A stretch of DNA of 64,000 nucleotides from an uncultured archaeon (GTDB lineage Archaea; Thermoproteota; Bathyarchaeia; 40CM-2-53-6; CALIRQ01): assembly GCA_938042195.1 (NCBI GenBank), contig CALIRQ010000004.1, forward strand, positions 59,978-123,977, in the 5' to 3' direction. The position numbers were made by a program, and so were the translations under genes. Below are positions 17,702-25,427 of the stretch, one piece after another (position 1 is the first letter of the stretch; each line of letters starts with the position of its first letter). The notes beneath the pieces were generated by a model, which saw only the letters and a program-made list of their open reading frames with translations, searched no databases and had not been told where the DNA came from.

Positions 17702-19204
17702 CTAAGCGCTAATGGCCTTTGGAACGGTCCTCCCCAAGAGCGATAGGTAATACTCCTCATTCCTTACGCAGCCCGGATCTGGGGCCATGAAATCCCCGAA
17801 ATAAGCCAGGGCCCTGGCCCTGCAGCCGCCGCATATGAATTTGTATGGACATTGCCCGCAATTCCCGGATAGCAAATCCCTCCTCCTCATCCTCCCCATT
17901 ACATCGCTCCCGTGCCAGATCTCCAAGAAGCTTCGCTCCCTAACGTTCCCGACCACGAGGCTTGGCATGAAGACGCAAGGGGTTACGTCCCCATTCGGTT
18001 GGATGGCGCAATAGAGCCTCCCGGCGCCGCATCCCCCTATGAACTCCGCTAAGGCCCCGAGATCCCATTCCGCATGCCCGATGTAGAAGTGCGTCGGGGA
18101 GACCATTAGCCCATGGGAAGCCTCCAAGCAGACCCTGGCGTATTGCGGGGCCGTGCTGAGCACCTGGATTCCCTTCTCCGATCCCCTCTGAAGGATCCGG
18201 AGGAGGTCCTCGCGCTCCTCCGGCGATAGATCCATTCCAGCCACCTCCCTCCCCCTGCCGGTCGGTATGAAATTGAAAGCCATGAACCTCTTGGCGCCGA
18301 GCTCCTTCGATAGCTCTATGAGCCTCGGGACCTCCCGTAGGTTCATCTTGGTAACGGTCGTGGCAACGCATGTGAAGATCCCTTCCTTCGCGCAATGGGC
18401 CACGGCCCGGACGGTCCTTTCGAACGCCCCCTCAACTCCCCTGAATCCATCATGGACCTCCGGCATCGCCGAATCGAGGCTTATCTCAACATAGCCCACC
18501 CCCGCCCCCTTGAGCTCCTTCGCGACCTCCTTCGTGATCAACGTGCCATTCGTAGCCAAGGCGACGAACATCCCCCTTTCGCTTGATCTCCTCGCGACCT
18601 CGAAGAAATCGGGGCTCAGGAGGGGCTCCCCCCCTGAGAAGGCTATCGACACGACGCCGGAATCGGCCAACTCATCGACCAAGCGCAGCTTCTCCCCAAG
18701 GTTCAGCTCATCGGGGGACCTCGCCCGGGCGCTTTGGTAGCAATGCTTGCACTTGAGGTTACAAGCGTTCGTGAAGTTCCACACGACCAAGAAGGGCGCG
18801 TTGAGGAGCTGGGGCTTCGTTATCCCGAACTTCCCTATGCCCACCAATACGCTCAATAGGCCCCTCCTCACGATCGGGTCCCTTATGTAGTTGGCGAGAT
18901 CGCCATAATCGACCCCGAAGGCCATGCCGCCCAGCTTCAGCAAGGACTTTATCAACAGGGAATACGATTTGCAGGAAAGGCAGCAATCGATCGCTTCGCC
19001 GGAGGCCATCGCCAAGGCGTTCTCCATCCTCCTCTTGCCGGACCTCTTGCAAAAGCCCATCCCCAAGCGGATTATCGAGCGGGAGGCGTAGTTGCTCATC
19101 GCGGCCCTCAATAACCTAATGGTTTCGATCAACATCTCCGGACCTACCCCCGCCGCTCGCGATGCAGAGGATCCTCGGCAAAGCTCGACCTTGAGGATCG
19201 ACAT
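17702..19204 (-). CDS. Radical SAM/SPASM enzyme (AhbD/NirJ-like maturase type)
   Basis: The 500-residue protein has the radical SAM motif CNLKCKHC (near residue 148) inside FLVVWNFTNACNLKCKHCYQSA, then FSGGEPLLSPDFFEV and EISLDSA. The C-terminal SPASM region has a cysteine pattern (CGAGRLYCAIQPNGDVTPC, GNCGQCPYKFICGGCRAR, DPGC) that would bind extra 4Fe-4S clusters. Related enzymes modify heme precursors or peptides. The N-terminal 130 residues include a DCCLSC motif and are less familiar. An internal start near residue 23 is possible. No substrate gene is evident beside it. Confidence 0.85.
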   Translation of the reverse strand: MSILKVELCRGSSASRAAGVGPEMLIETIRLLRAAMSNYASRSIIRLGMGFCKRSGKRRMENALAMASGEAIDCCLSCKSYSLLIKSLLKLGGMAFGVDYGDLANYIRDPIVRRGLLSVLVGIGKFGITKPQLLNAPFLVVWNFTNACNLKCKHCYQSARARSPDELNLGEKLRLVDELADSGVVSIAFSGGEPLLSPDFFEVARRSSERGMFVALATNGTLITKEVAKELKGAGVGYVEISLDSAMPEVHDGFRGVEGAFERTVRAVAHCAKEGIFTCVATTVTKMNLREVPRLIELSKELGAKRFMAFNFIPTGRGREVAGMDLSPEEREDLLRILQRGSEKGIQVLSTAPQYARVCLEASHGLMVSPTHFYIGHAEWDLGALAEFIGGCGAGRLYCAIQPNGDVTPCVFMPSLVVGNVRERSFLEIWHGSDVMGRMRRRDLLSGNCGQCPYKFICGGCRARALAYFGDFMAPDPGCVRNEEYYLSLLGRTVPKAISA

Positions 19205-19288
19205 AGAGAAGGCCGAGCATAGATGAAGTTGAAAAATACTCGAATTTAAGGATGTCGATTTTTGCTTATTCTAAGTCACAAGGAGCTT

Positions 19289-19364
19289 TGGAGCCCCGGG
19301 CGGGTCTCGATCCCGCGACTTACGGCTTACGAAGCCGTCGCTCTGCCTGCTGAGCTACCGGGGC
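19289..19364 (-). tRNA. tRNA-Thr (CGT)
   Basis: On the minus strand a standard cloverleaf of 73 nt can be drawn: acceptor GCCCCGG/CCGGGGC, D stem GCTC/GAGC, anticodon stem ACGGC/GCCGT with loop TTCGTAA (anticodon CGT), and T stem GCGGG/CCCGC. The discriminator base is U and CCA is encoded (19289-19291). No intron. A TATA-like element lies about 27-36 nt upstream. Confidence 0.95.
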
Positions 19365-19390
19365 CCTTGAGGTAGCCTAGCCCGCGGCTG

Positions 19391-19400
19391 ATTTTTAAAC
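19391..19400. promoter_or_regulatory. Shared AT-rich promoter element, tRNA-Thr and thiL
   Basis: ATTTTTAAAC is the only AT-rich box between the divergent tRNA-Thr and thiL genes, and it is roughly palindromic. Read leftward it places a start near 19370, just before the tRNA; read rightward it places one near 19422, about 30 nt before the preferred thiL start. Confidence 0.45.
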
Positions 19401-19451
19401 GTTAGTCGCCCCATCCTCGCATTGGGGCCGCGCGGAGCCGGGGGGAGCTCT

Positions 19452-20498
19452 TTGAGGGTTTCCGAAGTCGGGGAAATCGGAACGCATGAGAGGATCCGAA
19501 GGGCCTTGAGGAGGGATGGGAGGGAGCTCTTGGGATATGGGGATGATGCGATCGCCATGCCGCTCGACGGCGGCGTCCTTGTCGCCCATACGGACGTCCT
19601 GATCGGCTCGAGGGATATCCTCAAGGGAATGGGCCCGTTCGATGTGGGATGGAAGGCGGCCGTGATGAACCTCAGCGACGTGATCTCCAAGGGCGCCGCG
19701 CCGATGGCCCTGCTTTTCTCTTGGGGGATCCCCGGGGATTACGAGCTGGAGGCGGTGGCCGAGATAGCCTCGGGCATGGACGCGGCCGCCAAGGAATGCG
19801 GGGCATTCGTCGGCGGGGGGGATACGAGCGAGGCGGACGAGCTGATCCTCGCTGGGTTCTGCTTCGGGATGGCGAGGGGGGGCCGCGTCATCGGGAGGAG
19901 GGGCGCCAAGCCAGGGGATATATTGGCCTCAACGGGCCCCTTCGGCCTGACCGCGGTGGCCTTCAAGGTGGCGCTCGAAGGACTCGAGGCCCCCGGGCGG
20001 ATCCGCGAAAGGGCCATGGGGGCCATTCGCAGGCCCATCCCGAGGTTCAAGGAGGGGATGGCGATAGCGGAGCTCGGATCCGCGAGCGCGGGCATGGATT
20101 GCAGCGATGGGCTGGCCAAGTCGATCCATTGGCTATCGAGGATGAGCGGGGTTGGGTTCGAGCTATGCCGGATACCGATCCCGGAGGAGGTCTTCGAGTT
20201 CTCCGAGATCCATGGATTGGACCCCTACGAGCTAGCTCTATATGCCGGCGGGGAGGAGTACGAGCTGCTGTACTGCATAAAGCCAGAGCTCTGGGAGGAT
20301 GCGGTTTCGGCGGTGGAGGGGGTCGGCGGAAGGCTTGAGATGCTCGGGAGGGCCACCGAGGGTGGGGCGATCCTGAGCCTCGATGGAGCCATCAGGCCCA
20401 TAGAGGATAGGGGATGGGAGCACTTCAAGGGCTGGGGCCAAGGGGTCGGGAGGAGGGACGGGCTTAGTCGTTTGGCGCGTTCGAAGGGAATACGTTGA
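19452..20498 (+). CDS. thiL: Thiamine-monophosphate kinase ThiL
   Basis: The protein has about 348 residues from the TTG at 19452: LRVSEVGEIGTHERIRRAL, LGYGDDAIAMPLDGG, VAHTDVLIGSRDI, WKAAVMNLSDVISKGAAPMALLFS, GGDTSEADELILAGFCFG, AGMDCSDGLAKSI and YAGGEEYELLYCI. These match ThiL, which makes thiamine diphosphate. The start at 19452 is preferred because family members begin near this SEVGE segment and GGGGAG lies just upstream. A TTG at 19422 is also open and would give a leaderless message. Confidence 0.93.
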   Translation: MRVSEVGEIGTHERIRRALRRDGRELLGYGDDAIAMPLDGGVLVAHTDVLIGSRDILKGMGPFDVGWKAAVMNLSDVISKGAAPMALLFSWGIPGDYELEAVAEIASGMDAAAKECGAFVGGGDTSEADELILAGFCFGMARGGRVIGRRGAKPGDILASTGPFGLTAVAFKVALEGLEAPGRIRERAMGAIRRPIPRFKEGMAIAELGSASAGMDCSDGLAKSIHWLSRMSGVGFELCRIPIPEEVFEFSEIHGLDPYELALYAGGEEYELLYCIKPELWEDAVSAVEGVGGRLEMLGRATEGGAILSLDGAIRPIEDRGWEHFKGWGQGVGRRDGLSRLARSKGIR

Positions 20499-21218
20499 TG
20501 CGCCAATCGCGCAAAACGATATCATAATTTTATTCATCAACCTCCTTATCTACCTTATTGGAGCGCCTTTTCCCAAATTGTCGCGGCGACCAATTAAAAT
20601 ATTGTTATAATATAATTGACGCAAATCGGACGAGCTTCATCCGGTCTCAAAAGCCGCGGAGGAGATCCATATCCCCTCGCCCCCATTCCCCCATGAAGAT
20701 CGGAACGAACCGAAAAGGAGTCGCCGAAATGATCCCCCTCAATTCCTTAGCACTCCTCGGCTTAGGAGTTAATACCGGGGCCCCGGAATCCAATTCGCAA
20801 ACGTAATGGCGATTTCCATCCGCCACCGAAAGGAGGCTAGACGATCCCGAACAGCAAAAGTAGGCTTTTTCCGATCCTCTAGGATAAGAGGAGCGGGGCC
20901 AAGTCTTGAGGCAGCAGAGACGATCATATCGACTATTATCGCCCATAAGGCAATGTCGCCGATCAAATTCAATGGGTTGATCCTCAGCGGGAAATGTTTT
21001 GGGAACCACAATCCCGATGAGCTACTCAAGCGGATGCCAAGGTGGGCCGCTCCTACCAACATCGCCGGCGCATTGGGGATGGAGCCGGCCAAAAAGGGCA
21101 TCGCTGCTCCACCGATAATTGCGGAAACAACGCCGCCTCATGGGGCATTCGCTCGACGTGCTCGCACCGAGCGGCAGGGGCCTTTCAACCATATCGCTCG
21201 CTCGATGCAGATAGGTTT
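20499..21218. other. Interval of about 720 bp without a clear gene
   Basis: The interval begins AT-rich (20520-20640) after thiL. The only frame with protein character is the minus-strand one listed at 20769-21101. The plus frame 20806-21240 is rejected because it runs into the tRNA-Arg gene and is arginine-rich without motifs. No 5S or SRP RNA was recognised here. Confidence 0.5.
20769..21101 (-). pseudogene. Possible small or degraded membrane protein, unknown
   Basis: This 110-codon frame has two hydrophobic stretches (AGSIPNAPAMLVGAAHLGI and LNLIGDIALWAIIVDMIVSAA). The same frame stays open upstream of the ATG as VVSAIIGGAAMPFLAG, which suggests the original gene began further up. The overlapping frame at 20647-21009 could continue it after a frameshift. 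I do not recognise a family. It may be a remnant or chance. Confidence 0.3.
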
Positions 21219-21324
21219 TGGCGGGCCCGCCGGGAATTGAACCCGGGGCCACCGACTCTCCCCGAGGGGTAGAAGGCCGGTGCTTTGGACGCCGCTGGCC
21301 CTATCCGAGCTGAGCTACGGGCCC
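21219..21324 (-). tRNA. tRNA-Arg (TCT) with two introns
   Basis: On the minus strand the exons give a 75-nt cloverleaf plus encoded CCA: acceptor GGGCCCG/CGGGCCC, D stem GCTC/GGGC, anticodon stem CCGGC/GTCGG, loop CTTCTAA (anticodon TCT), T stem CCGGG/CCCGG, discriminator G. Two insertions must be removed. One is 12 nt at the usual 37/38 site (21258-21269, CCCCTCGGGGAG). The other is 16 nt in the 3' strand of the D stem (about 21284-21299, movable by one base). Exact boundaries depend on the bulge-helix-bulge fold, which I have not proven. Confidence 0.88.
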
Positions 21325-21448
21325 ATTTCAACATACTGGGAGCTACCGCTCTCCCGCCTGTCCCGGAGATTGTTGGGAAATGGATTATAAAACTTCATCG
21401 CCAGAAACTTAGATTTAAATCGATCCACGAGCGCTTAAGGTGAGTCAT

Positions 21449-22477
21449 ATGAGGGCCCAGGTTTTGAAAGCGACGGTCAGATCGCTTGAGGAGAATCCGG
21501 AACCATTGGAATTGGTGGACCTGCCGATCCCCGAACCGAAATCGGGGGAAATCTTGGTGGAAGTTCGCGCTTGCGGGATTTGCCGCACCGATCTTGACGA
21601 AATCGAAGGGAGGCTTCGGCCCAAGTTGCCAATAATTTTGGGCCATCAAATCGTTGGGAGGGTGAAGGAATTGGGCCCGGATGCGAGCAGGTTCGGGGAA
21701 GGCGATAGGGTTGGGATCGCATGGATCTATTCGGCTTGTGGGGGATGCCATCAATGCAGGAGGGGGAACGAAAACCTGTGCCATCGATTCCAGGGCACCG
21801 GTTGTGATGCGAACGGGGGCTATGCCGAGTATGCGCTGATATCCGAGGATTTCGCCTACCCGATCCCGGAGAGGTTCTCGGATTCCGAAGCGGCCCCACT
21901 CCTATGCGCGGGGGCGATCGGGTATAGGGCTTTGAAGCTGACGGGGATGGAGGATGGGGAGACCTTGGCGCTATACGGGTTTGGGGCATCGAACCACATC
22001 GTCTTCCAAATCGCCAAGCGCATGTATCCAAACTCCGAGATCTTCGTCTTCACGAGGAGGAGGGGCGATGCGCCCGGCGAATTGGCCGAGGAGATGGGCG
22101 CCGATTGGGTTGGGGCGACGGGGGATAGGCCCCCGAGGAAGTACGATCGCGCGATCGATACGACCCCGCTTGGGGATGTTGTAAGGGTTGCATTGGAACA
22201 TTTGGAGGATGGGGGGAGGTTGGTCATAAATAACATTCGGAAGGAAACGCCAATTCGGGAGATGGATTACGCCAACCATCTTTGGGGAGAAAAGGAGATA
22301 AAGAGCGTGAAGAATATCTCCAGGAGGGACGTTCGGGAATTTCTCCCCTTAGCAGCCGAGATACCCATCGCGCCCGAAATTACGGAATTTCGGCTGGAGG
22401 AGGCGAACGAGGCTTTGCTCGCATTGAAGCGGGGAAGGTATAGGGGGGCAGGGGTTCTGAGGATAGCCGGCTATTAG
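21449..22477 (+). CDS. Zinc-dependent alcohol dehydrogenase
   Basis: From the ATG at 21449 the 342-residue protein is a medium-chain dehydrogenase. It has the catalytic zinc cysteine in VRACGICRTDLDE, the segment ILGHQIVG (usually GHE; here glutamine), a structural-zinc lobe with four cysteines (CGGCHQCRRGNENLC), and the NAD(P) loop LALYGFGASNHIV. It should oxidise an alcohol or reduce an aldehyde; the substrate is unknown. A GGTGA element lies just upstream of the start. Confidence 0.9.
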   Translation: MRAQVLKATVRSLEENPEPLELVDLPIPEPKSGEILVEVRACGICRTDLDEIEGRLRPKLPIILGHQIVGRVKELGPDASRFGEGDRVGIAWIYSACGGCHQCRRGNENLCHRFQGTGCDANGGYAEYALISEDFAYPIPERFSDSEAAPLLCAGAIGYRALKLTGMEDGETLALYGFGASNHIVFQIAKRMYPNSEIFVFTRRRGDAPGELAEEMGADWVGATGDRPPRKYDRAIDTTPLGDVVRVALEHLEDGGRLVINNIRKETPIREMDYANHLWGEKEIKSVKNISRRDVREFLPLAAEIPIAPEITEFRLEEANEALLALKRGRYRGAGVLRIAGY

Positions 22478-22544
22478 GGACCGGCGAAGCGGATCAAGGG
22501 CGCGGGGAATGGCCCCGATGGCGCTTGCTCGCGAATCCCTCAAA

Positions 22545-25427
22545 TCATTCTATATATATCGCCGGCCTGAGCGGTTGGGCCTGCTTCGCCTTCCCGATCG
22601 GATCGTAGATCCCCTCCCCGCCCTCCTCCAAAATCCTCACCTCAGCCCCGAACTCATCGGATAGCAACGACGCCGCCTCCTCCAAGGCCTTCGCCTCGAG
22701 CGATCGGTCAAGGGGGAGCCCACGGGTTCCCTCGGGGATTCGCGATAGCCCCCTCAGGGCCTTCGCCGCATAGGCCATCGCCTCGCCGCTCCGGGGCGCT
22801 CCGGCTTTGGCGATCAAGGTCGGGACGTCAACTCTTTCGCCTCCCAGTTCCCGAAGCGCACCTTGGATCCTCCACTTCCACTCGGCCGCCCTGTAGAGGC
22901 ATATCAGCTTGGGGGCCCTCCCGGTCACCCGGAGGATCTCCTTTACGTCCTCGTAGATCCCCTTAACGAGTTCCTCGATACCCTCAGCGGCCGGATCGAT
23001 CAGCGACGCATCGACCTCGGGCCATCTCGAGATCGATATCGGGATCCCGTTGCCCATCCTCTCCCAAAGCTCCTCGCAAATATGGGGGATATATGGTGCT
23101 AGCAACCTCAAGCGCGCGGATAGGATCCCCCTCAGGACATCGCCATCCGGATCGATGCCCAAGGCCTTGCACCGCTTCAGGTACCACTGAATATCCTGCT
23201 CCAGTAGGAATAGGGGATGATTCAGCGCATCCCTCGCCCTGAGCGCCTCCATGGATTCGGTGGTCCTTTCCACGACGCGCTGTAGCCTGCTGAGGATCCA
23301 TCTGTCAATGTGCTCCATCCGGCCCCTTGGGGGCAGGGCCAAGAACTCGAGGGAGGAGCGATAGAGCTGGGCCAACTTCCCCTTCAGCGACTCCGCTAGA
23401 TCCTCGCTGAAGTTCACATCCTGAATCAATTCGGCCGTGGATAGGAGCGCGAGCCTTAGCGTATCCGCCCCATATTTCCTTATGGCATCCTTGAGGGGCA
23501 GTATGTTCCCGAGGGATTTCGACATCTTCTTCCCCTCGTATAGAACGCTGCCGTTCACAACTATTTGCCTCGGCCACTTATCGCGCGGGAATATCGCGGC
23601 GTGATTGAATATGAAGAACGTCAAATGGTTCGGGATCAGGTCCCTGCCGGAATGCCTGGAATCCAGGGGATAGAAGTAGGAAAATTCCGACCTCATCTCC
23701 TCCAGGGCGGCTCGCTCGATCCCATGCCTTTTCGATATCTCCTCCGCATCCCCCTTTCCCAAGAATACGTAATCGAATACCTCCTCATCCAGCTTGGACG
23801 GATCGATCCCATACCCCCTTATCTGCCTCGCTATCGTATAATAGGCCATATATATCACGGAGTCCGATAAGCTCTCTATTATCCAGTTCCTATCCCAAGG
23901 CAACTTCGTGCCGAGCCCGGATTGCCTGGCGCAGGCCCTCTCCTTGAGCCAATCGATCGTGTATTCGAACTCGCGGCGCAGGTCCTCGGGGAGTATCGCC
24001 ATATCCGAGAGGCATTCCTTGGCCAACTCCTTCCAAGATTGGTTCGCGTAATCTATGAACCATTGATCGCTCAAGATCTTAACCGTGCACTTGGTCCCGC
24101 ATCTGCAGAAGATCGGCTTGTTGGCTATCTCGTAGATCAGGCAGCCCCTCCCGGATCCGAGCAGATCCGCCTTCACCCTCTCCCTCGCCTCCTTGACCGG
24201 GAGGCCGCCGTACCGGCCCAGCTCGGGCCTGGTCCTCCCGCGATGGAACTCGTCGCTGTAGAGGATCTCGGTTGCCCTCTTGAGGTTGGGATCCATCTGG
24301 CCCTTTATCCCAAGCCTCCTCACAACGTCCTCGGCCGGAACTTTGGAATATCCATTGCATTCTATCAGCGGGATCGGGGCTAGCGAAGAAACCTCCATCG
24401 GGTCTACGCCATACGCTCCCTTCAACTCGCCGGCCCTCGCCTTGGCCTCCTCCAACGCCACGTAGTCGAATGGCGCATGGGCCGGCACCGACATCACCAG
24501 CCCGGTCCCGTTGTCGGGGTCCACGAAGCCCGCCGGGAGGACGCTCACCTCCCCGCCGGTCAATGGATTCCTCGCTCGAAGCCCGACCAATTCGCGCCCG
24601 GAGGCCCTCTCGATCGCCTCCACATCGAAGTTCAAATGCGGGAGCTTCCTCGATGCCTCCTCGCTGACGATCCAGACCTCCCCGCCGACCTTGGCCCTAA
24701 CGTAAATCCCTTGGGGATTGACCCATAGGTTCGTTACGCCGAAGACCGTCTCCGGCCTCAGGGTCGCCGTAGGGAGGATGGCGCCATCCGATTCGAATTT
24801 TATAACGGTGAACTCTATTATCTCCGGCTCGACATCGCCTTGGGTATCGTGTTGCCCAACCGGATTACGGCAGCTAGGGCACCACCCCACGGGATGGCTC
24901 CCCTTGCTTATGAGGCCCTTATCGGAGAGCTTCTTGAACTGCCATTCTATGAACTTCCCGTATTGGGGGTCTATGGTCGTGAACTCCCTTCGCCAATCTA
25001 TCGAGTAACCCATCCTCCTCATGCCATCCCTTATCTCTTCATGGAAGTACTTGGCCATCGCCAAGGGGTCCTTGAAATCCCGTAGCTTCTCCTCGGGTAT
25101 CCCATATATCTCGGTGAAGATCCTCAACAATTCCTCATCGCCGGCCTCGATCCTCTTCGCCATGGCCAATATCGGCGTCCCGGTGTAATGGAAGGCCATC
25201 GGAAAGAGGACGTTATAGCCCCTCATCCGTTTATACCTAGCGTAGACATCCGTTATCGTATAGGTCCTCCCATGCCCTATGTGTTGCGGCGAATTTGGAT
25301 ATGGATATGCGACAGTTATGTAGAACTTCTCCCTTCTCGGATCCGGATCGGCTTCGAAGAGGCGCCTCTCCTCCCAAATGGATTGCCACTTCCTTTCCAA
25401 TCGATCGAAATCCGGATGTTGGCTCAA
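22545..25427 (-). CDS. leuS: Leucyl-tRNA synthetase
   Basis: The 960-residue class I synthetase has the HIGH motif in PNSPQHIGHGRTYTITDVYARY, zinc-binding cysteines (GWCPSCRNPVGQHD), a CP1 editing domain, and KMSKS in YEGKKMSKSLGNILPLKDAI. WFIDYANQSWKELAKECL and the C-terminal region are archaeal/eukaryotic in type. Its start overlaps the end of alaS by 4 nt, which ties the two synthetases into one operon. Confidence 0.97.
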   Translation of the reverse strand: MSQHPDFDRLERKWQSIWEERRLFEADPDPRREKFYITVAYPYPNSPQHIGHGRTYTITDVYARYKRMRGYNVLFPMAFHYTGTPILAMAKRIEAGDEELLRIFTEIYGIPEEKLRDFKDPLAMAKYFHEEIRDGMRRMGYSIDWRREFTTIDPQYGKFIEWQFKKLSDKGLISKGSHPVGWCPSCRNPVGQHDTQGDVEPEIIEFTVIKFESDGAILPTATLRPETVFGVTNLWVNPQGIYVRAKVGGEVWIVSEEASRKLPHLNFDVEAIERASGRELVGLRARNPLTGGEVSVLPAGFVDPDNGTGLVMSVPAHAPFDYVALEEAKARAGELKGAYGVDPMEVSSLAPIPLIECNGYSKVPAEDVVRRLGIKGQMDPNLKRATEILYSDEFHRGRTRPELGRYGGLPVKEARERVKADLLGSGRGCLIYEIANKPIFCRCGTKCTVKILSDQWFIDYANQSWKELAKECLSDMAILPEDLRREFEYTIDWLKERACARQSGLGTKLPWDRNWIIESLSDSVIYMAYYTIARQIRGYGIDPSKLDEEVFDYVFLGKGDAEEISKRHGIERAALEEMRSEFSYFYPLDSRHSGRDLIPNHLTFFIFNHAAIFPRDKWPRQIVVNGSVLYEGKKMSKSLGNILPLKDAIRKYGADTLRLALLSTAELIQDVNFSEDLAESLKGKLAQLYRSSLEFLALPPRGRMEHIDRWILSRLQRVVERTTESMEALRARDALNHPLFLLEQDIQWYLKRCKALGIDPDGDVLRGILSARLRLLAPYIPHICEELWERMGNGIPISISRWPEVDASLIDPAAEGIEELVKGIYEDVKEILRVTGRAPKLICLYRAAEWKWRIQGALRELGGERVDVPTLIAKAGAPRSGEAMAYAAKALRGLSRIPEGTRGLPLDRSLEAKALEEAASLLSDEFGAEVRILEEGGEGIYDPIGKAKQAQPLRPAIYIE

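Noticed and set aside
20806..21240. Plus-strand open frame of 144 codons
   Set aside because: It runs into the tRNA-Arg gene, is rich in arginine and alanine, and shows no domain.
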